From NCBI RefSeq assembly GCF_040939455.1, contig NC_134119.1, positions 17,038,501 through 17,102,500 on the forward strand: a stretch of DNA of 64,000 nt, given 5' to 3'. Shown here piece by piece: positions 51,201 to 62,995 of the stretch. The notes beneath the pieces were generated by a model. That model had not been told where the DNA came from. It was given only the letters and a program-made list of their open reading frames with translations, and ran no database searches. A program made the translations under genes and the position numbers. This DNA comes from Microcebus murinus (lineage: Eukaryota; Chordata; Mammalia; Primates; Cheirogaleidae). Numbering within the stretch: position 1 is the stretch's first letter; every line of letters begins with the position of its first letter.

Positions 51201-53070
51201 TGAATGCTATGCAACCTAATCCATTTCTTGGTGCTTAATATACACTGGAACATCTTTCCACATCAGTACAAATTTGCCTTATGTTTTGCAGGCTACATGG
51301 TATTTCAATATTTAGAAAATATATACTTTTTGAAGCTGGACTTGATTGTCAGAGAATGGGCTAAACTAAATTTAATTTAAAAAACCCTTCTAGGTAAGTT
51401 ATTTCATAGAGTGGGAAAGCAAAGATATAGTAAAGAAATCTTGGAAACTTGCTGTCTTACTCCCAACCAACTGCCTCCATTCATATGGTCCAAGAACACC
51501 ATGGAATAGGCTCTGTAGCATTTCTTTAGGGAAATATTATTTAAGGAAAGTATTATCTGAAAAAGAGCAGCCCTTAAATCCTCTCTATGCACTGTAAAGA
51601 GTATTCTGCCCTGTCTCCCCCCATAAACCATATTCTGCAATAACCTCCCTGGCATGAATAAGAAAACCGGGAGTGCTGTTATGTCTATAGTACTCACTCT
51701 ACAGACAGCATCAGTTACTACTTAAATCTCCTGGATACATAGGAAGATAAAGCAGAACAAAGATTTTGTTTCAGGTGAGATCATGGAACACATGATAGGG
51801 GCCAAGACTCCTTGGTAAACTTTATCTTGCTTGTCCTGTCAACTTACCTTTGCTTTGACTTCATATTACATCTCTTCAAGTGAACTCACTGTCAACTTTG
51901 AACTTTCCCCAGGCAGAGTAAAAAAAGGCTACATGCTCTTTAACGATGACAGATGTTCTTTTCCATGGACCTTTGAGGGTAAGTCACCTTTAGTATAAAC
52001 ACTTTTATTTTTTTTTCACTCTTTACAGTATATTCAATGACAAGGCTATCAAAAAACGATCATTTGAAATATAAAAGGTAATTGAGAAAAGACTGATGAA
52101 GATTCTTCAAATTAATTATTAAAACTCAAGGACTGACCATCTCTTTAATGGGCATTTAATCTTGGATCAAACAATCTATTCCATTTAGATCATATTAGAT
52201 ATGACAGATCAAAAGAGGAATAAATACTTGCTAGCCATGATTATCATTATGTATGTAGCTGGTAAAGGTATTAGAGCTAAACAATCCATGTAAGACTTAA
52301 ACCTGCACCTTTACCTCCTTAGAAATTGCCCATAATCATTTGAACGTCTCAGTGATGATTTTCCTAAGGGACCAACAAGTATATCATCTCTCCTATTCAG
52401 TTGTTGCATTGCCCTAATTGCCTCTTTTTTTACATACATATTTGGAGGTTTGAGAGGATGGAGAGAGTAGAATCAGGAATCTGAGGCCCCAGCATCCAAT
52501 TTTATATGCTTACTAAAAACTAAAATGGAAAATTCCTGATTTGAAATTCTGTAAGGTTAGGAGATCACCTCAACAAAAAACCAGGGTATTCCTCTCTAAC
52601 AAAGGGTATGGATTTTGGTGCACTGTGCCCACTGCAATCCTAGGATTTACTGTAGCCTTTGTCTTTAAGAGCACAACCTTGGGCCTCCTGGTCTCCATTT
52701 CCATTGGAGCCCACTCAAATTGCTTTTTTTTTTATTCTCCTGATAATGAATCCGTAAGAGTTTAAAAGTGGATTCAACTCAACTTCTTTTGAAAACTGAG
52801 AATGAACAAAGAGACAGCTTTGGCCAGTAGAAAGAAAATAATGATACTTGCTTCCCTCCAGGCCCAACTCTCCCTCAGCAAAGAAATAGGGCTGTTAAGA
52901 GGTGAAGACCTAAGTCATGTTAATAAAGAATTTGTACTGTCCTACCCTAGAGTCTGGTACAAATTTCCAGTGCTTAGAATTCCAAATGCTAAAAAATGCA
53001 AGCTATTTCAAAAATAGATTTCAGTACTTGAGAAAATGTCAGGCCTCTTAGTGGATGTGCTCATCCTCAT
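48250..53070. other. long unique stretch, possible conserved blocks
   Basis: About 4.8 kb without a recognised transposon or gene. AT-alternating patches lie at 48430-48460 and 48545-48580. Balanced blocks at 49420-49700 and 50490-50720 (with CCTTTAATTAAAATTTAG near 50677) are candidates for conserved noncoding DNA. The minus-strand ORFs at 49934-50282 overlap each other in different frames and look like chance. Confidence 0.4.
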
Positions 53071-53079
53071 ACACACACA

Positions 53080-53122
<43 letters not shown>
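53071..53122 (+). repeat. compound microsatellite (AC)5 (TC)21
   Basis: Five AC units (53071-53080) switch directly to TC units (53081-53122), with one TTTC interruption near 53102-53105. It accounts for the alternating Leu/Ser and Arg/Glu runs in both overlapping ORFs. Confidence 0.97.
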
Positions 53123-54195
53123 AGTGAACCAAACAGTATCAACAGGAGAACTGGAAATTCACAGAGACTTTTTAGGCATTTAAAGCATGGTGTCACTACT
53201 CTTTTGTACCCCAATCTTTATAAGCATCTAACAGAAGCAATATTGTATATGTCCGTGTGTTTTACATTCCTGATATCCACTCTTCCCTTCTTTCTCAAGA
53301 AAGAAAACCTAAGCAAGGAGCACAGGTATTAAAATGCATTTCCTGTTCTTCTTTTCTGATAGAGGTAGCCAATAAGATATAAGAGAAAGTAATTGGGTGG
53401 GATTTCCAGGAAAGCTCCCCAAAGGATGCTGATCAACTGAGAGATCACTGTTTTTGACCTTTACTCCTTTTTCCTTGATCCCCCTTTTTCCTCTTTGGAA
53501 CACAGAGGTGATAGATGGAGCTCTAGCAAGTCATCTATGACCATGAGTCAATGCTGAAGATGGAAAACAGATATAAACAGAGAAAGATGACAAAAGGAGT
53601 CTAAGTCCCTAATGATCATGGATCTCCCATATTACTCCTGGTCTACCTCCTTCTCAGGTAAGATTTTAAAAAAAAAAACATCAAAACAAAACAAAACAAA
53701 AGGACACACAACAATAAGAACCCCAAATAGTCCTACATTTAGTTGAAGCCATAGTAATTCAGGGTTTCCATTACTACAGCCTCTTGATTAGGTGTGTATC
53801 AGCGTTTGAGGAGGGGCATTGGAGAGAGTGGGCATGGGAGAGGTGAAATGGATGGGAGAGGACTGCCAGTGAAGCTCACCCATAGTCCTTAGTCTTGACT
53901 CCTAGTCCCAGGAGGGGATGGTCCCTCTCCTCTTCCTTCAAAATATGACTTCATTGGAATTCATTTAAACACAATGGAAGCATTTCTTCTTGTCATCATA
54001 TCATTAAAGGCTGTTTCCCTGTTCATTTAAATTATGTAGCTTACAGAAGTGTGCAAATGCAGAAATGGGTGGGGAAGGGGAGAGGAAACGATGGACGTTT
54101 CACATAAAACAAAGTGACTTACACAGTCTAGGTCCTTAATTCTTGGAGCAGTGGTCAGCACCAACCCAGATTCCTAAAATGATCATTCTCAGAGT
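53123..54195. other. unique DNA with a CAAAA run
   Basis: An A-rich run with ACAAAACAAAACAAAA occupies about 53668-53702 and resembles a retroposon tail, but no body is recognisable upstream. No gene seen. Confidence 0.45.
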
Positions 54196-54227
54196 CATGT
54201 GCGTGCATGTGTGTATGTGTGCACATG
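54196..54227 (+). repeat. 32-nt alternating pyrimidine-purine tract
   Basis: CATGTGCGTGCATGTGTGTA and the following TGTGTGCACATG alternate pyrimidine and purine without a break, the classical requirement for Z-DNA. Unlike the AC repeat at 34462-34496 it is not a simple dinucleotide repeat. Confidence 0.85.
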
Positions 54228-54734
54228 AGAGACCAGAAGACACAGAAAGAGAGAGAGATAATTTATTTCTTTTAGCATGTTGCCATGAGGAAGTTAATTG
54301 AAATTACAGGGTAACTAAATGGGCACTGTCTTTTTTCCTAAGGAGAAAATGCTTTTTACAGAATTTACTGTCATTCCATTGAGTTTTCTTTCTCTTTAGA
54401 AAAGTAAGTTACAAGGCATCCCTGCCCCCAGGCCCTGTTTTCTCATTTGTAATGATATACTATATGTAAAGTTATATTACTAGCACTTGCAATTTCCCAA
54501 CTGCTTGTTGCCTGATGTCACACAATTATAACTAACAGAGGCTGTTACATCTACCGCTCTAAGGCACAGGGAGTATTAATTCAGCAACAATGAAAGCATA
54601 TAATAAAAGACTTTAATTTTAATGACAGCTTGAGTGCAAACTGTTAGAAAAATCGAGTGTATGTTTTCCCTATCCAGGTAATCAAATCCGGTGGCCTCTC
54701 AAAACAGCATCCTTTTCCAACCCATTTTGGATTT

Positions 54735-55180
54735 AAATTATTCAACAAGCATCTAGCAAATATCTACTATATGTGAAGCATTGGAGTGGGTGCTATAGTA
54801 ATCGAACACCAGCATCTGCCCTTCGGGAGTTCACAATCTAGTATGAAAAAGGGAAATGCCTATTAATCTAAATTAATAAAAGACAGCGTATGCAAAGGGC
54901 CAAAATGAGACTAAACTGAAGTGCCACAAACCACAGGAGAAGGATGTGTGAAGGATCTCGGAGAGGTGGGCTTTGGAGAAGGACTGCAATAGGCATGTAT
55001 AGAAATGGAAACACATTCCAGCAAAGGGACCCAACCTTCACCCTAAAACAGAGGCTTGGAAGCAAGAACTCTTGGGGTGTGGTAAGAGGAAAGAATACAG
55101 GCATTTGTAACTAGAAGATAGTAAAAATAGGAAAGAAAGGGGAGGTCCCAGAGCTAGCAGGGAGGCAACATCAGCAGATA
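54735..55180 (-). mobile_element. L2-like LINE, antisense
   Basis: TATTCAACAAGCATCTAGCA, ATCTACTATATGTGAAGCAT, GGGAGTTCACAATCTAGTAT and later purine-rich GGAGAAGGATGTGTGAAGGA follow the antisense L2 layout. The second half is less certain. Confidence 0.5.
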
Positions 55181-55394
55181 TTGGTGGCTGACTGGAAGTA
55201 AGAGTGAGAAAGAAATACCCTGTCTATGCAATATGATTGTAATACAGTGTTTTCCCTTAATTAGCCAGTGCAGCTGATGTTTCAGGATTTCACCCTCTTG
55301 CCTTTACCATTTCAGTGCCCAGAGTCCTGACTGCCAGTACCTGCGTTATATTTATTTATTTAGCCTAAGGGCTTTCTCTGACTTCCTGAGTCTG

Positions 55395-55735
55395 CTTTGC
55401 TTAAGCACATGGGAGACCGGAAGTGCTGAGGATTTAATGCCCAAAAGGGAGCAGTTTTTGAGAGATGACTGATAGAAGTTGGTGTATATATAGCTCAGTC
55501 CCCTTGCCCTTTTGTGAGTAAGGTGAGGTACACATTCTACATGGGCTACCAGAGTTCCCTAGTTGGATTAAGCTCCAGTTGCCCACAGTGGGAAGGTGCT
55601 TGACCTGCCTTTTCTTCCCTATCTCACATTCCTTCTCCCCTACCTGGTATCGCCTCCCTAATAAACCACCTGCTCTCAAATCCTTAAAATCTCAAGATCT
55701 GCTTCTGGGCAAACCAAACTGAATACAACCAGTAT
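55395..55735 (+). mobile_element. LTR-like ancient repeat, copy c
   Basis: The most complete of the three related copies: AGAAGTTGGTGTATATATAG (TATA-like), AAGCTCCAGTTGCCCACAGT, CCTAATAAACCACCTGCTCT (polyadenylation signal AATAAA), GATCTGCTTCTGGGCAAACC and AACTGAATACA. See 13702-13945 and 28490-28855. Confidence 0.55.
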
Positions 55736-58107
55736 AGGTGATGACAATTCAGTGTTATAATACATGTATGTAACAGCACAATGAATGGCAGAACCTCATT
55801 AAAGAATGTAGTGTTATCACCATGAATCACCGAGGTTTCCTTTAAAACCACAAATCAGTGAGAGAGAAAGCAGAATTATGAGGAGAATAAGTTATGCTGA
55901 GGGGAAACAGTAAAATATTGGAGACAACAGTATAAGAGATGTTTCTGAGTAGAATTTAGGGCAAAAGCATTATTTAGTCACCTGACTGCACATTGATTTC
56001 TTAAAGTGAAAAGCCATACAATAATCCTGAGAGAAAGGCAGCAATTGGACAGGGTTCTACTGCAGGAAACATGACTGCCTTCTTGCAGGACTTTGTGGGC
56101 TATTGCTATTTCTATGGTATGCATATACAGATTATTAAATTTTAGAAAGAGGATTGAGAAAGATAACAGCATAACGATATGATCCCACAAATTGGTTTAT
56201 ACTTTTACAAACACATACGGAAAAGTTGAATTATTTAACATTCTGAGATGGGTGCATTGGGTGGGCGAAGGGACATTTAGAAGATTTCCTGGGCTGCCCC
56301 AGCTCTGAGCCGTCTCCTTTGCTTCTGGGGTGTAAAGGCTTTCAAAACCTGAATGGTTCATTCACTCCTTAGCTTTCCTACCTAGTATGTACTGCTGTGC
56401 CTTGTCTTTTAAACTAAACTGTAATTTGCCTTACACATGATTCTTAGTGGCTGTACAAAGTGACTTATACTGTGGCATGTTGGTTTTCCAGGCAAGCAGC
56501 CTATGGGATGGAGATTGGGTTATCAGACATTTATTAGGGAGTGATCTCGAGATTACTAGGGTAGAAATGAAGGAGGCAGGACTGGGCAGAGAAAGAAGTT
56601 GAGCTGTGAGGCATTCACCACAAGGCCTCACCTAACCCTATGGAGAGCTCTGAAACTGGGACACCCTTTGGAGTTGTCATAAATTGAGGTAAAGAAATTA
56701 GCCTTTTTAGACTTTTGCATTAACCAGTCATTGGATGTGGGCATCCTGTACACTGGTAGATGATATATTTTTGGCTGATTTTGATGATATTAATGTCCTT
56801 GTAAATATTTGGAGATCCCTCAATAACATATCTTAGTTATGGAATTGAAGGGCTGAGTTTAGAATGTTATATCTGTAATTAACATAAATTAAGTAATGAT
56901 AATATATATTAATACTAGCTTAAATTGGCTAGACATGTAAGTTTAGTCTTATTTTCTGACTAGAGGTTTAAGGCCCTGAGGAGCAAAGCTCTCCATATTT
57001 CATTCTTTGACTCACACAGTATTTTTTACATAATTGTTCAGTTGTTACTGATAATGATTATAATTTTATTGAAGAGCAACATCAAGAATTGCAAAATTTT
57101 AGCCCACTTCTCCACAGCCCTGACTTAGGAAAATTTGAAAAAAAAAAAAAAAAGAAAAAAAATATATATGAAGCTTTCTATAAGAGAACCTTTCAGGACT
57201 ATTATACATTATCTTCTATGATAATAAAAATCATAACTAAATCTGCCTTTTTGGGTTTGGCTGCCAAGAAGCCCCTTCATACTGGTTCCTATTTATTTCT
57301 ACTCCTGATATTTTTACTATGTACATTTACCATCATTTTATTCCATGTGTAGTGAACAATGCAGAGTATAAATAAATAAATCAGTATTTCCAAATTGCAA
57401 GACTTTTCTGGTACCCCAAAATGCTATAACTAAAAACAATGCTTTTCCCTCTATGGCTTTCTCTAAGAATTCCAATCACTCCAGACACAGATTTGTTTAC
57501 AGTGCTGTGTTACATGGCTTCTCAGTCTGTAGCTCCCTAGAAGGAAGAGAAGCAATTGAGGGAAGAATCGAGTGGATTCAAACATGAGAGAAAACAGCGT
57601 CAAGAGAGGAGAGCTGAAAACGAATGAAAGCAGACCAGAGCTAGTCCACTCATAGTAAAATCCTGGAACTTTCAAGTGATATCCTTGGGTCATCTGTCTA
57701 TAAACACTATACAGAAATGCCTATAGAATGTTTAAAAAGATTTTCATTAAAAGTTACTTTTTAAAAAGTTTTGGTACTTGAATCAATAAAATTCAGTTAT
57801 CTTGAGAAAATCTCTTTATAAACATGTGAAATAGCCAATTGCTAGCATTGAAACAGAGTTTGACTGACTAATACCACCCCCATGCTGCTCTGTGTACTCA
57901 TACTTCTATTTTATTGCTATCTATCAATTCACCAGTAATTACACTATGACTCATGGTATTTTTAATTTCCTTTTTTTCCCTTATAGATAAAATGGTCCAT
58001 GTGAATATGGAATAAAGAAGAAAGGTCACCCATTTCAAAGACAGAATAATGTGTTCTTGCTCTTAAGAGCACTTTAATATCAGATGGTTCTGATCAGGAA
58101 CCCTAAT
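55736..58107. other. mostly unique DNA with a poly(A) run
   Basis: A poly(A) run with one G (57138-57162) could be a retroposon tail without a clear body. 56430-56680 reads like an old antisense repeat but I cannot place it. No gene visible. Confidence 0.45.
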
Positions 58108-58260
58108 TTGACCACTTTTTTTTTTTTTCTTTTTAACAGGGTCTTACTATGTTGCCCAGGCTGGGCCAAAACTCCTAGGCTCAAGCAATCATCCTGCCTC
58201 AACCTACTGAGTAGCTGGGACAACAGGCACTCACCACCACACCCAGCTTGATCCCTTTTT
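58108..58260 (-). mobile_element. Alu-related monomer, minus strand
   Basis: A T run (58116-58129) then ACAGGGTCTTACTATGTTGC, CCAGGCTGGGCCAAAACTCC, CTACTGAGTAGCTGGGACAA and CACCACCACACCCAGCT. Only one arm is present. Imperfect flanks TTTGACCACTTTTT (left) and CTTGATCCCTTTTT (right) may be the target duplication; the stated limits include them. Confidence 0.82.
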
Positions 58261-58264
58261 TATG

Positions 58265-58415
58265 TGTGACACTGGGACTCTGACTCAATTTCACTGAGCT
58301 TCAGTTTGTTGTTAGTAAAAAGGGGACAGTGACACTTGTAGGATTAAGGTGAGGACTAAATGAGATCATCTAACTGCTTCCCAAAGGGCCTGGCCCATAG
58401 CAAGCAATCAAACTG
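58265..58415 (+). mobile_element. MIR fragment
   Basis: CAATTTCACTGAGCTTCAGT, AAAAGGGGACAGTGACACTT, GGTGAGGACTAAATGAGATC and GGGCCTGGCCCATAGCAAG match the second half of MIR. The monomeric Alu at 58108-58260 is next to it and may have cut it. Confidence 0.65.
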
Positions 58416-60223
58416 CAAACTGCATATACAGTTGCCATATGCATATGCCATTATCTTTATTCGTTCTCTTTATTATATTTGTTAAAATATGAGCAATGAA
58501 AAACTAAATGTAGAATATAATGATGTAATAAATACTGACTGACAATCACTTAAGATATTATAAAGTTTTAAAATAAAAGGTCTATAGTAGATAAAAATAA
58601 GGATTTGAAGAATACAGAAGACAAAGATTAGCAAGTTATTTTAAAACCTATTATCTGTCAGCCTATTAAACATTCTTTCTGTTAAGGAGAATTTGGTAAA
58701 TAGAATTTTATTTTTACCATAATTCTTAACAATAAAACAATATATACAATATAAACAATACATAAGAAAACTAGGTTATGGTATATGATACAATGTGAAG
58801 TTCCCAGTTAAATTCTATTCTGAATAACAGAGAGTGGTAGGGCCATTGTGACCTGCTGACTAAATGCCTTGTATTGCCAGCCTCCTGTGAATGCTGGGCT
58901 GGACAACGACCTACAGATGATGACAAAAAACCCAGGAACTCTTTTATAGCTTCTCAGTAGCAATCAGAAGAAATGTAAATGTGATATTGGAATATGAATA
59001 TATAATCACTTAAAGGCCAATACAATCATTGTGATTACCTTTTGAAATGTAAAAGATGCAATGTGTCTATAAGGGAAAAAAGTCTGCATTTTTACACATA
59101 GGGAAAGCATGACTAGTATTGAGAACAAGAAATTAGATAACTACAATTCTGATTTAGGAAGAGAAAGAATTTGCCATGGACATGCTGTGAGCAGCAGATT
59201 GCTTTATGTACACTCTGAGCTTGGAATGAAGACATCTAATGATGGCTTTTGGTAGAACAAATCTGATAATTTTTTTCTCCTAACCATATTCTTGCCTAAT
59301 CCATTAGTGAGTCTTATACATTTTTGGTTGCTGCTAGAAATGGAGTTTGTTTAACCAGCTAGCTTAATTTTGCTTAATTTTACTCATCTGTGAGATTATT
59401 ATAACAATTTTAAAAAATCAAAGAAGATAGTACTATGAATTGGGAAATTTTCATTCTACCTCTAATTCCTTTCTAACTTGGCATTCTTGGATTTGACTTT
59501 TTAAGCTTCAATCATTAAATGAGGCACTTTTAATGCCTGATCGTGAAAGTACTGTCCAACTCCATCATTCAAGTACTGATCCCAGATGTTAACAAGGAAT
59601 TGAAACACTTTCCTCATCTGGGCTACCAGTTCACATCTACCTTAAGCTCAAGCTTCCTAATGTAGCTCTCCAAGTGAGAGAGCCAGATGAACACACAAGT
59701 CACTTTAGCTGTATCTTGAGAAGTAATATAATTTGATGGTTCTGATGTGATTCTAATAGGGCACAGGAAAACCTGTCTGTGCTAAGATTGCTCCCCAAAC
59801 TACCATAAATTCCATACGCTGCCCCCAACTGTCTGAGAGCCTCCTGCATTCATTTTGGATCTGGACTGGGTAAGTCATCTTAGTGAAGAGCTATGGACAA
59901 ATTGAGGACCCATTTTACAGATAAGGCCATTCGATGGGAGGGGAAGGGGTTAGCAAGCTACAACATAAGGGAACAGAGATGGATACAGTCAGGGAGGTGG
60001 GAGGACGACAAAGACAGTGATTTATCTTGGCTTGCCTTTCTCAGATAGCAGAAGGTAAAAGAGCCAACTGGTATTCAGCTACTCCCACCACACCGAGTGG
60101 AATGAGAGATGTAAAGAGCATTTGTGTTGTCTATCAGAGAATTTTTTTATAGTTTGCCTGCCATTTACTGCCAAAACATACTACTACCCTTATATGCCTC
60201 TTTGGCAACATGAGGCGGTAAAG
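58416..60223. other. unique noncoding DNA
   Basis: About 1.8 kb with no recognised gene or repeat. Confidence 0.5.
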
Positions 60224-60310
60224 AATCAGACAAACCTCTATTTGAAAATGGCTCTGTTGTTTGCAAACTTTGGGAACTTGGATAAGTGATTTAACATCTC
60301 TGGGACCAAT
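60224..60310 (+). mobile_element. MIR fragment
   Basis: AATCAGACAAACCTCTATTTG, GGCTCTGTTGTTTGCAAACT and GGATAAGTGATTTAACATCT with CTGGGACC resemble the central part of MIR. Diverged. Confidence 0.45.
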
Positions 60311-61059
60311 CTGTGGGAAACATGTTGGTGAAAATTCTCAACTGGCAGGGTTTGAGGATAAAGAGGGAAAGGCGTATGTTAGACCTCAAGCTCAGTAGAT
60401 GATCCATCCATTATTGAAATTTTTACTTGTTCCTACTAGTTTGTGGTTTTAGCATGACTTTCCCTAAAATACAGAGGTTTGTGACTGGTTTGAATTAACA
60501 CAAGATCCCATATTTATAACCCATTTTTTCTCCTCGTTGCTAAAATTGGAGGCCACCTGATAAGTTGAAATTGCTATCGGTATGGGAGGATGTCAGCATG
60601 AAAACTCACACATTCCTTACACTAGCTGTCAGACACTTCTACAATTTCAAACAAGTTTTTCTTAGCCTTTTATGTTTAAACAGTATATTACTAGATTTCA
60701 TGCCTGGGTCCACTAGTTACCTAATAAGTTAGGTTTTTTTTTTTTTTTTTTTTTTTCTGTTTTTCTTCTCTGGCGCCACTCTAGCCCATATTTGTGTTAT
60801 CTAATATGCTTCTTCTTACTTGTGTGGTCTATATGAATCAGGCTGCTTTCAAACTCGTTTCGGTTTCCAAGAAAACATTAGAAAAATAAATCCACAGCTG
60901 TTAAGGACTGCCATCAAAATATATCAAGGCATAAAACAGAAGCAGAAATGTTTGGTTCCGATAGCTCTCCAACCTCTCACCCATACCACAGGGCAAGTCC
61001 TACTCTCAGACATCTTTATGAGATCTAGTGCCCACAAGGAGCACTTGCAGTGCCCACTA
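60311..61059. other. unique DNA with a poly(T) run
   Basis: A 23-base T run at 60734-60756 is the only simple feature. The plus-strand 132-codon frame beginning at 60820 runs into the L1M fragment and ends with its ORF2-like residues (METTQ-like and KMDKL), so it is a chance join rather than a gene. Confidence 0.5.
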
Positions 61060-61885
61060 AAACCGAGCAATCTCAAATCTAGGTACCTATTTGGCCAGAA
61101 TGCATCTATTTGTACACTAAAAGGCATGCATGAGAATACTTATAGAATTTTTATTTGTAATATCCCCAAATTGGAAACTACCCAAATGCATGTCAATAGA
61201 AAAATGGATAAATTGTGATATATTCATACAACAGAATATTAAGCAGCAATGATAGAAAGAACAAAGCACTGATACATGCAAAACATGGATGATTCTCATA
61301 GACATGATGTTGACTGAAAGCACTGAGATAAAAACATGTACAAGCTGAGTACAGTGGCTCATGCCTATAATGCTAGAACTCTGGGAGGCCAAGGTGGAAG
61401 GACTGCTCGAGGCCAGGAGTTCAAGACCAGCCTCAACAAGAGTGAGACCCCATTTATAAAAAAAAAAAAAAAAATAGAAAAATTAGCCAAGAGTAGTGGT
61501 GCATGCCTATAGTCCCAGCTACTCAGGAGGCTGAGGCACAAGACTCACTTGAGCCCGGGAATTTAAGGTTGCAGTGAGCTATGATGACACCACTGTGACA
61601 TAGCCCAGTGTCAGAGCAAGACTTTGTCTCAAAAACACAAAACAAAAGACATTATGTACAAACTATATGGCTCTATTGATTTGAATTTCAAAAACAGGAA
61701 ATATTAATTTATTAGCCTATGGTATACTTCCTTGGGGGAGTGTAGTGACTGGAGGAAATATTCTGTTTCTCACCTGGTGCTGGCTACAAAAATGTTTGGT
61801 TGGTAAAATTTCATCAAGCTCTCTGCCTGATATATGCACATTCTCATATGCATATTATACTCAATAAAAAGTTTCTATAATAGTA
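61060..61885 (+). mobile_element. ancient L1M (L1ME-type) 3' end, split by an Alu
   Basis: Left part: GCAATCTCAAATCTAGGTAC, GGAAACTACCCAAATGCATG, AATGGATAAATTGTGATATA and CTGATACATGCAAAACATGG with ATGATTCTCATAGACATGAT, which is degraded ORF2 end. After the Alu it resumes with ACTATATGGCTCTATTGATT, GGGGGAGTGTAGTGACTGG, CTGGTGCTGGCTAC and the end TATTATACTCAATAAAAAGT. This is the known 3' layout of old L1M elements. Confidence 0.8.
61344..61647 (+). mobile_element. dimeric Alu inserted in the L1M end
   Basis: GCTGAGTACAGTGGCTCATG, GGGAGGCCAAGGTGGAAGGA, GTTCAAGACCAGCCTCAACA, an A-rich linker (61459-61476), CATGCCTATAGTCCCAGCTA, GGTTGCAGTGAGCTATGATG and an A-rich tail. The flanks ACATGTACAA (left) and ACATTATGTACAA (right) are an imperfect target duplication. 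Confidence 0.9.
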
Positions 61886-62124
61886 AAAGATTATAAAAAT
61901 ATATGCTCATCTCCAAAAAAAATCTTGGAAAAAGCAAAGAAAAATATCCAAGTGATAGGATATCAGGTTCATCATGTCAGCATGATCACAAGTTCAAGTA
62001 GAGACTCTAATCTCTAATAAATCTGAAACAGTATGTTTTAGGACCACTAGGCCAATGTCTTTGTCACATGTGGGTAGGAAGGACATTAACATCATCATCA
62101 TCACCATCATTATCTCTATTGTAG
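61886..62124. other. unique noncoding DNA
   Basis: Short stretch with nothing recognised except an (ATC)n-like run ATCATCATCATCACCATCAT at 62092-62111. Confidence 0.5.
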
Positions 62125-62245
62125 GCCACACATTGTATTGAGGTTCCTTTCATCAATATCTCCTTCATCCTCACCAACAACCCTAAGAGAGAACACTTCC
62201 ATTTTGTAGGTGTGGAAATGGCTTAAACATAGTAAACTATTCATC
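62125..62245 (-). mobile_element. MIR fragment, antisense
   Basis: GCCACACATTGTATTGAGGT, CTTCATCCTCACCAACAACC and ACACTTCCATTTTGTAGGTG with GGAAATGGCTTAAAC follow the antisense MIR centre. Confidence 0.5.
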
Positions 62246-62844
62246 TCAAGTTGTTAGAAGATCCTCTATGAGAATGATCACTTACACTGGTGACCTGAGG
62301 TCCCCTTGAGTCCAGACTATGGGCTATGCAATCTCACTTTTTGGTTCTAGGAAATCCCCTCCCCATGCTATTTGAAATGACTATGGTTTATTCCACTAAT
62401 ATTCACTTTTCCTCTGTGGGTTCAGTTTCAGTCTGCCTATGCTCTTTAGTCAGTTTCTGAAATACAGACTGTTGGGCAGCCATAGCAATATCCGGCTGTC
62501 CTCTCTCCCACACACACATGTGGTTCAGTTCCACTGAGCCCAAAATGAGGGCTTCCAGACTGGCTGGACTCCAGGGACTCATTGTGACTACGATTTGTTT
62601 ATTGGAATTATCAATGTGAACACAGAAGTAACCCAATCTCCTGCTTGCTCTTAGAATTTTCAAAGGTTGATATGAGGACAGATTTTTTTTCAGAGTTCCC
62701 AGAGAAGACCAAAATTTGTTTTTGTTTCTTTATGGACCCATATAAAATTATTTGTAATCAACATTGGCAATTGGTAGAGGTTTTTAGTAGTGCCAAGGAA
62801 GAATATGGCCACTAGGTACTTACATGAATTGTTTTTAGAAATAA
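62246..62844. other. unique noncoding DNA
   Basis: No gene or named repeat recognised. Confidence 0.5.
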
Positions 62845-62995
62845 GCAGACCTAGGTTCAAATCCCAGCTAAGTCACTTACTAAGCCTATTTCTTTATTTA
62901 ATCAATGTGGGAAATACCTCCATCAGAGAATTATTATAAATATAAATGAGATAATGTAGAAAGTACTTAGTTCAATCTCTGCCATGTATTGTGTT
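62845..62995 (+). mobile_element. MIR SINE
   Basis: GACCTAGGTTCAAATCCCAG (box B-like), CTAAGTCACTTACTAAGCC, AAATATAAATGAGATAATGT and GAAAGTACTTAGTTC follow sense MIR. Confidence 0.75.

Noticed and set aside
52541..53017. Two consecutive plus-strand ORFs (74 and 71 codons) as possible exons
   Set aside because: No recognisable domain and no convincing splice-site arrangement. Homology cannot be tested here.
57138..57162. Poly(A) run as a processed pseudogene tail
   Set aside because: No recognisable body upstream and no matching flanks.
60820..61218. 132-codon plus-strand ORF
   Set aside because: Its C-terminal part is degraded L1M ORF2 and its first part is unrelated unique DNA, so it is a chance fusion.
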